From an uncultured Lactobacillaceae bacterium (GTDB lineage: Bacteria > Bacillota > Bacilli > Lactobacillales > Lactobacillaceae), in NCBI GenBank assembly GCA_934216625.1, contig CAKQCC010000023.1:1-9876 (forward strand): 9,876 nucleotides of DNA. Reading direction: 5' to 3'. Of this stretch, positions 6,322-9,876 are shown in pieces (the first letter of the stretch is position 1; every line of letters starts with the position of its first letter). Under the pieces are notes generated by a model that ran no database searches, was not told the origin of the DNA, and saw only the letters and a list, made by a program, of their open reading frames with translations. The translations under genes were made by a program, and so were the position numbers.

Positions 6322-8052
6322 TTAATGCCGGCGCTTAAAGTTATTCCTTAAATGGTTCACAGTTTTGACTTCGGGAGTAACGTAGATGGTTCGTTGCCCC
6401 CGAAAGATTACGAACCCCGGCTTAGCACCGTTCGGCTTCTTGACGTGCTTGACTTTAACGTAATCAACCGGAACGTTTGCTGAATCGCGCCCCTTCGAAA
6501 AGTAAGCGGCTAACGTAGCGGCTTGTTCAATGTCTTTATCACTCGGTTTAAAATTCTTGATAATTACGTGTGAACCGTGAATCTGCTTAGTATGGAACCA
6601 AGTGTCACGCTTGTCAGCAATTTTAAAAGTTAATCGATCGTTTTGAAGATTGTTTTTACCGACGTAGATTAAACTGCCGTCGTCAGCTTGAAAACGCTTG
6701 GGCCGGCTGACTAACTTTAACCGCATTTTTCGGTTCCGTTTGGGATTATTATTGTGGTTCTTAAGGTAACCGCCCCGTTCTAATTCGAGTTTAATGTCAT
6801 CAAGGTCGCTCGGTTCAGCTAATTCAATCTGGCTCATGATGTTTTGAAAATAGTTGACTTCCGCTCGCGAGGCTTTTAGCTGCTGCTTGACGAAGACGCT
6901 GGCGTGCTGCTTCTTGCGGTATTGCTTGAAGTACCACTGAGCATTTTCGGATGGGGTCCGGTCGTAAGAAAGTTTGATCGTAACGGTCTGGTTAGGGTGA
7001 TAGAAATTAGGCAGCTTGATTTGATTCATTCCCGACTTAATTTTATACATGTAAGTGGTTAGCAGTTCACCCTTAAGCTTATCTTCACCAGCCCGCTGAC
7101 TGTTCCAATACGTTTTCTTGAGTTTCTTCTGCTTGCGGCGGTTCTTTTTAAGTTCGTTTCTGGCCACTTTAATTAACGCGGCACCTTTTTCACGGACCCG
7201 GTCCCGTTCGGCACGGTGATTATAATAGTGATCAAGAAGTTGGCTTAGACTGTGAAAGGTCTTGAAACGTGAATCGTGGCTGAAATTATAGACCGAAAAA
7301 TCAATTTTGCCCCGGTCAGTTTGGGTTAACGTTGGCTGGGGATGGCTGTAGTGCCAGAAAAACTGCTTGAAATTTTGCTCAAGTGAACCACTTTGGTGAA
7401 GCCATTGAGCTAGTTCCTGAGCCGTTTTTCTGCCGAGTCCTTGAACTAGATGCTGAAGGTGATGTGCCAGGACATCCTGGTTCGGAAATTTCTTAACGAT
7501 GGCCGTTAACTGGTCGAATTGATTAAAACGAAACGGGTTAATTGAAGTCTGCTTAGGTGGCTGAATGTATTTGAAACCGGGCAGGATTTGTCGATACCGG
7601 TTCTTTTCTTTTCCGATTCGTTTAACCGCGTCAATGATGGTCATGTCACTTGAGTCGACCAGGATAATGTTGCTGTGTCTTGCCATGATTTCAACAATTA
7701 AGATTAAGTGTTCTAGATCACCCAGTTCATTTCTGCTCATGAAATGGAAGCGGAGAACCCGGTCGTTAGTCATTTGCTGAATCCCAATCAACGTTCCGCT
7801 TTTTAAGTACTTTCGTAGGGTCATTACGAAAGTGGTTGGCGTGGGTGGATTAATATAAGGCAAGTTAGTAATTTGCACCCGGGCGTAATTAGGGTTAGCG
7901 GACAGAAGCAACGGATAATTCCGGTGATGAGATCTAATCATCATGATGATTTCGTTTGGGTACGGCTGGTTAATTTTGGTCACCTGACCGCCCTTGATTT
8001 GCTGATTTAATTCGATTGACATTGCGTGGGTAAAGGCGCCGTCATAAGACAT
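6322..8052 (-). CDS. rqcH: RqcH / NFACT-family ribosome-associated quality-control protein (FbpA-like)
   Basis: RqcH binds stalled 50S subunits carrying peptidyl-tRNA and recruits tRNA-Ala to add C-terminal alanine tails that mark the nascent chain for degradation. Older annotations call it fibronectin-binding protein FbpA. The NFACT-N domain begins MSYDGAFTHAM. Asp97-Arg98, the tRNA-interacting DR pair of B. subtilis RqcH, are present at the same positions, and EIMARHSNIILVD (121-133) is the next family motif. A helix-hairpin-helix-like region (about 195-220) and long basic coiled-coil segments (about 280-335 and 370-412) follow. The C-terminal NFACT-R domain spans about 450-565, with IYVGKNNLQND (462-472) and DTWFHTKQIHGSHVI (483-497). 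At 576 residues the length is normal. AGAAGTG lies before the ATG. The gene is monocistronic and faces rluD stop to stop. Confidence 0.95.
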   Translation of the reverse strand: MSYDGAFTHAMSIELNQQIKGGQVTKINQPYPNEIIMMIRSHHRNYPLLLSANPNYARVQITNLPYINPPTPTTFVMTLRKYLKSGTLIGIQQMTNDRVLRFHFMSRNELGDLEHLILIVEIMARHSNIILVDSSDMTIIDAVKRIGKEKNRYRQILPGFKYIQPPKQTSINPFRFNQFDQLTAIVKKFPNQDVLAHHLQHLVQGLGRKTAQELAQWLHQSGSLEQNFKQFFWHYSHPQPTLTQTDRGKIDFSVYNFSHDSRFKTFHSLSQLLDHYYNHRAERDRVREKGAALIKVARNELKKNRRKQKKLKKTYWNSQRAGEDKLKGELLTTYMYKIKSGMNQIKLPNFYHPNQTVTIKLSYDRTPSENAQWYFKQYRKKQHASVFVKQQLKASRAEVNYFQNIMSQIELAEPSDLDDIKLELERGGYLKNHNNNPKRNRKMRLKLVSRPKRFQADDGSLIYVGKNNLQNDRLTFKIADKRDTWFHTKQIHGSHVIIKNFKPSDKDIEQAATLAAYFSKGRDSANVPVDYVKVKHVKKPNGAKPGFVIFRGQRTIYVTPEVKTVNHLRNNFKRRH

Positions 8053-8084
8053 ATAATCACTTCTTTAATGAGATTCACTAGTTA

Positions 8085-8093
8085 ATTGTAACA
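8085..8093 (-). promoter_or_regulatory. Probable rqcH promoter (extended -10)
   Basis: On the minus strand TGt-TACAAT (8093-8085) matches an extended -10, five of six bases in the hexamer. The predicted start site is near 8078, leaving a leader of about 25 bases with AGAAGTG before the ATG at 8052. The only -35 candidate at normal spacing is TGTTAC (8113-8108), a weak match that overlaps the palindrome at 8109-8126. Confidence 0.5.
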
Positions 8094-8108
8094 AAATGAC
8101 TACTTTAG

Positions 8109-8126
8109 TAACATTGATTAATGTTA
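8109..8126. repeat. 18-bp perfect inverted repeat over the degV promoter
   Basis: TAACATTgattAATGTTA has perfect 7-bp arms around a 4-base centre. Its right arm covers the TGn and first two bases of the degV -10, and its left arm covers the -35-spaced position of the divergent rqcH promoter. A second copy of the left-arm core GTAACA lies 20 bases upstream (8088-8093 and 8108-8113). The stem is AT-rich with no T-run, so a repressor site is more likely than a terminator. No regulator is identified. Confidence 0.45.
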
Positions 8127-8130
8127 TAAT
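8122..8130 (+). promoter_or_regulatory. degV promoter (extended -10)
   Basis: TGt-TATAAT is a perfect -10 hexamer (8125-8130) with the extended TGn motif. No good -35 is found at 16-18 bases; TTTAGT at 8104-8109 gives a 15-base spacer. The predicted start site near 8137 leaves a leader of about 26 bases with AAGGGG at 8149-8154, 8 bases before the ATG at 8163. Confidence 0.7.
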
Positions 8131-8162
8131 CTAATTCATTAATAATTAAAGGGGATTTACTG

Positions 8163-9029
8163 ATGAAAACCGCAATCGTTACCGATAGTACTGCTTATTT
8201 GTCGCGGGCTGAACAAGCTAAATATCACATTACCGTAATTCCAATTCCGGTGATGATCGATGGTAAAAGCTACAATGAGGGGGTCAACATTGATAACCGG
8301 ACGTTTTATCGAAAGTTAAAACAATCAAAATATTTGCCCAGTACATCGCAGCCACCGATGGGTGAAATGATTAAAACTTACGATCATTTGGCTGATTTAG
8401 GGTACGATACCGTGATCAGCATTCATCTGGCGGGAACGATTTCCGGATTGTACCGGCAGCTCTGCTCGTTAGCACCAACGATTAAACGGATTAAAGTAAT
8501 CCCGTATGATTCACACATTACCGTCAAATTAATGGGTTATTTAGTGATGGTGGCCGGTAAGATGGCCCAAGAAAATTACCCGGTTAAACAAATTTTGCGA
8601 CGATTGAACGACTTGCGGCAAACCATTGACGAAGTTTTCGTGGTTGATGATTTGAAAAATTTGGTTAAGGGCGGCCGATTGTCAAACGCTTCCGGCCTGG
8701 TTGGCAGTTTGTTAAGGATCAAGCCGCTTTTAACGTTTGACGATCGGACTGACCAAATCGTGGCGTTTGGTAAAATTCGGTCGCGAAAAAAAGCTCTTAA
8801 ACGCTCTGAAGCAGTTTTTGCTCATCGGATCGCAAAGGTTGATTATCCGGTTCGAGCGGTGGTCATTAATGCCGATGATCCGCAGGGAGGTGAGTATTGG
8901 ACTCAACGAATTAAAGCTCGGTTCCCTAAAGTGCCGGTTGAACAAAGTTATTTCGGTCCAGTAATTGGGACCCATTTGGGTGCTAAGGCGTTAGCTCTGG
9001 GCTGGATTAAGGATTTCATTAAAGAATAG
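8163..9029 (+). CDS. DegV family fatty-acid-binding protein (FakB-like)
   Basis: DegV/FakB proteins bind a fatty acid and present it to the kinase FakA, which makes acyl-phosphate for phospholipid synthesis. Visible motifs are TDST (7-10), TSQP (61-64), whose Ser belongs to the carboxylate-binding network, IHLAGTISGLYR (87-98), VVDDLKNLVKGGRLS (160-174) and GPVIGTHLG (265-273). The residue after TSQP is Pro65, where Ser/Thr is more usual. The 288-residue length is normal. AAGGGG stands 8 bases before the ATG. No fakA is in the window, so it is one of the scattered FakB paralogues lactobacilli usually carry, and its fatty-acid preference cannot be read. No terminator separates it from the riboswitch, so read-through into folT is possible. 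Confidence 0.93.
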   Translation: MKTAIVTDSTAYLSRAEQAKYHITVIPIPVMIDGKSYNEGVNIDNRTFYRKLKQSKYLPSTSQPPMGEMIKTYDHLADLGYDTVISIHLAGTISGLYRQLCSLAPTIKRIKVIPYDSHITVKLMGYLVMVAGKMAQENYPVKQILRRLNDLRQTIDEVFVVDDLKNLVKGGRLSNASGLVGSLLRIKPLLTFDDRTDQIVAFGKIRSRKKALKRSEAVFAHRIAKVDYPVRAVVINADDPQGGEYWTQRIKARFPKVPVEQSYFGPVIGTHLGAKALALGWIKDFIKE

Positions 9030-9040
9030 TTTTTAAGATT

Positions 9041-9175
9041 AATGGGGTAGGACCTAGCGCGTTTTTAGTGTCAGCGGAACGGAATGTGGACGCTGAACAA
9101 AATGGCTTCGTGGTCTGCGGTGCTAGGCCCACATTCGCCATTTATGCAAATATAAATGGCAGCTCCACTTAGGAG
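9041..9175 (+). promoter_or_regulatory. Tetrahydrofolate (THF) riboswitch and expression platform
   Basis: The leader folds as the THF (folT-associated) aptamer. P1 pairs AATGG 9041-9045 with CCATT 9138-9142. P2 pairs CCTAGC 9053-9058 with GCTAGG 9122-9127. P3 pairs TCAGCG 9071-9076 with CGCTGA 9091-9096. The diagnostic long-range pseudoknot pairs GAATGTGG 9082-9089 with CCACATTC 9129-9136, eight perfect pairs. Conserved bases include GTAG (9047-9050), AGTGT (9067-9071), GGAACGGAATG (9076-9086) and GCGGTG (9117-9122). Downstream, GCCATTTAT (9137-9145) pairs with ATAAATGGC (9152-9160). This hairpin uses the 3' strand of P1, so the two are mutually exclusive. CTCC (9163-9166) can pair with GGAG (9172-9175), the folT ribosome binding site. 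No T-run follows, which suggests control of translation, with folate lowering FolT synthesis. Switching details are inferred. Confidence 0.88.
9171..9175 (+). promoter_or_regulatory. folT ribosome binding site that decides the start
   Basis: AGGAG directly abuts the ATG at 9176, leaving no spacer, so that ATG is a poor start. The in-frame TTG at 9185 is 9 bases away, a normal distance. The site sits in the loop-proximal arm of a short CTCC/GGAG hairpin. Confidence 0.65.
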
Positions 9176-9184
9176 ATGTCAGAA

Positions 9185-9718
9185 TTGAATCAATTTAATC
9201 ATTTTCGTTCTCAGAAGTTGAATGTCAATCGGGTTGCAATGTTAAGCGTAATGATTGCGTTCCAGATTATTTTGAAACGGTTTAGTTTTGGGACTAATTG
9301 GTTTCAGATCAGTTTTGTCTTTTTAGCGATTTTCTTAACTGGAAAGTGGTTCGGCCCACTCTGGTCCGCAATTGGCTGTGGAATTAGCGACGTTCTGGGG
9401 GCGATCTTGAACGGAATTGCCTTCTTTCCCGGTTTTACTTTATCGACAATGGTAACTGGTTGGATCGAAGGCGTTTTCTTTTTTCGCCGACCGGTTTCGT
9501 GGCCGCGGCTAATTATTTCGCAAGTTTTGGTTGTTTTCCTGGTCGATGCGCTGATGAACACCACGTGGCTAGTGATGATGTACGGAATGAATTTCAAAGT
9601 GGCGCTTTTAACGCGACTGCCCAAGGAAATCATAATTGCGCCGGTTTGGATCGTTCTTTTACATTGGCTAGGTAATTTACGTGGTATTAAACTACTTACC
9701 AGTCGTTATTTTAGATGA
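9185..9718 (+). CDS. folT: Folate ECF transporter substrate-binding S component FolT
   Basis: FolT is the membrane-embedded folate-binding subunit that docks on the shared energising module EcfA1/EcfA2/EcfT, encoded elsewhere. The protein has about six hydrophobic segments after a short polar start, for example around IAFQIILKRFSF, ISFVFLAIFLTGKWFG, LWSAIGCGISDVLG, LIISQVLVVFLVDALM and IIIAPVWIVLLHW. The loop FFPGFTLST is a family signature of folate/hydroxymethylpyrimidine-type S components. The THF riboswitch directly upstream makes folate the expected substrate. TTG at 9185 gives 177 residues and a 9-base spacing from AGGAG. The ATG at 9176 would give 180 residues but has zero spacing. The last 27 bases overlap the end of a convergent minus-strand frame. 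Confidence 0.92.
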   Translation: MNQFNHFRSQKLNVNRVAMLSVMIAFQIILKRFSFGTNWFQISFVFLAIFLTGKWFGPLWSAIGCGISDVLGAILNGIAFFPGFTLSTMVTGWIEGVFFFRRPVSWPRLIISQVLVVFLVDALMNTTWLVMMYGMNFKVALLTRLPKEIIIAPVWIVLLHWLGNLRGIKLLTSRYFR

Positions 9719-9876
9719 ATCTGACTTATGAATTCGCTGGTCAATTTGATTAAGTCGTTTTAAGTATTTTAGTAGGGCTTTTAAATTTGCAAAATTGGGG
9801 TCGTTTAGTTCCGGTCGGTTAACCAGGCCACCCTTGATTTGAAACCGTTGGGTTCGTTTAATGAGCTGCCTTAACT
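9692..9876 (-). CDS. C-terminal end of an unidentified protein (partial)
   Basis: A frame entering from the right edge stays open for 60 codons and stops at TAG (9694-9692). The visible product is hydrophilic, basic and probably helical, with RFQIKGGLVNRPELNDPNF and then LKALLKYLKRLNQIDQR. Its codon use resembles the neighbouring genes, and without it the last 158 bases of the window would be non-coding. I do not recognise the family. It would overlap folT tail to tail by 27 bases, which is uncommon but tolerable. It could also be a chance open frame. Confidence 0.5.
   Translation of the reverse strand, partial: LRQLIKRTQRFQIKGGLVNRPELNDPNFANLKALLKYLKRLNQIDQRIHKSDSSKITTGK

Noticed and set aside
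6294..6340. Possible bidirectional terminator at the rluD/rqcH junction
   Set aside because: The only pairing (TAAGGCG-like with CGCTTA-like segments) is imperfect, has a loop of about 30 bases and lacks T-runs next to the stem.
9137..9160. Hairpin GCCATTTAT/ATAAATGGC as an intrinsic terminator before folT
   Set aside because: The stem is AT-rich and is followed by AGCTCC, not a T-run. It is better explained as the riboswitch anti-P1 element.
9304..9633. 109-codon antisense open frame within folT
   Set aside because: It is opposite conserved membrane segments, its product is a lysine-rich mirror of hydrophobic codons, and no ribosome binding site or promoter was seen.

Overview
The window looks like chromosomal DNA from a member of the Lactobacillaceae (Bacillota). 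Three things point there. The gene order recU / ypsA / gpsB / rnpB / ypsC is the conserved Bacilli arrangement. The RNase P RNA is the Bacillus-type (B) class. An EbsA-like gene and a folate ECF S-component behind a THF riboswitch are typical of lactobacilli. GC content is moderate by eye, and CGG/CGT/CGA arginine codons are frequent. I see no insertion sequence, phage, CRISPR array or tRNA. This is housekeeping DNA, not an accessory island.

Layout. On the minus strand at the left edge are the first codons of a class A PBP gene (1-27), preceded by recU (about 45-656). recU and ypsA diverge from one nearly symmetrical extended -10 element at 696-708. The plus strand continues with ypsA, gpsB (own promoter at 1357-1365), rnpB (about 1835-2228) and a strong terminator (2237-2265). 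A tight five-gene plus-strand run follows (2293-6321): ypsC rRNA methyltransferase, an FAD-dependent oxidoreductase, an ebsA-like membrane protein, lspA and rluD. It has overlapping or nearly overlapping ends and no obvious promoter of its own. It ends stop-to-stop, with no spacer, against rqcH (6322-8052, minus). rqcH diverges from a degV/fakB gene (8163-9029) across 110 bp that holds a promoter for each gene and an 18-bp palindrome. A THF riboswitch (about 9041-9175) precedes folT, and the C-terminal end of an unidentified minus-strand gene closes the window.

Shared themes. recU, PBP1 and gpsB belong to DNA segregation and cell-wall growth, and GpsB is known to bind class A PBPs in relatives. 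rnpB, ypsC, rluD and rqcH form an RNA-processing, ribosome-modification and ribosome-rescue group. lspA and ebsA act at the membrane, degV/fakB feeds fatty acids to phospholipid synthesis, and folT imports folate under folate feedback.

Points most worth a second look: recU lacks any ATG/GTG/TTG at its conserved N-terminus (ACG sits in the expected place); the recU-ypsA promoter is symmetrical and probably bidirectional; the THF aptamer has an expanded loop and an SD-pairing hairpin, and folT probably starts at a TTG; the ypsC-rluD operon appears to depend on read-through of the rnpB terminator; and LspA has an Asp-to-Asn change in a conserved motif. I found no convincing wholly new system.
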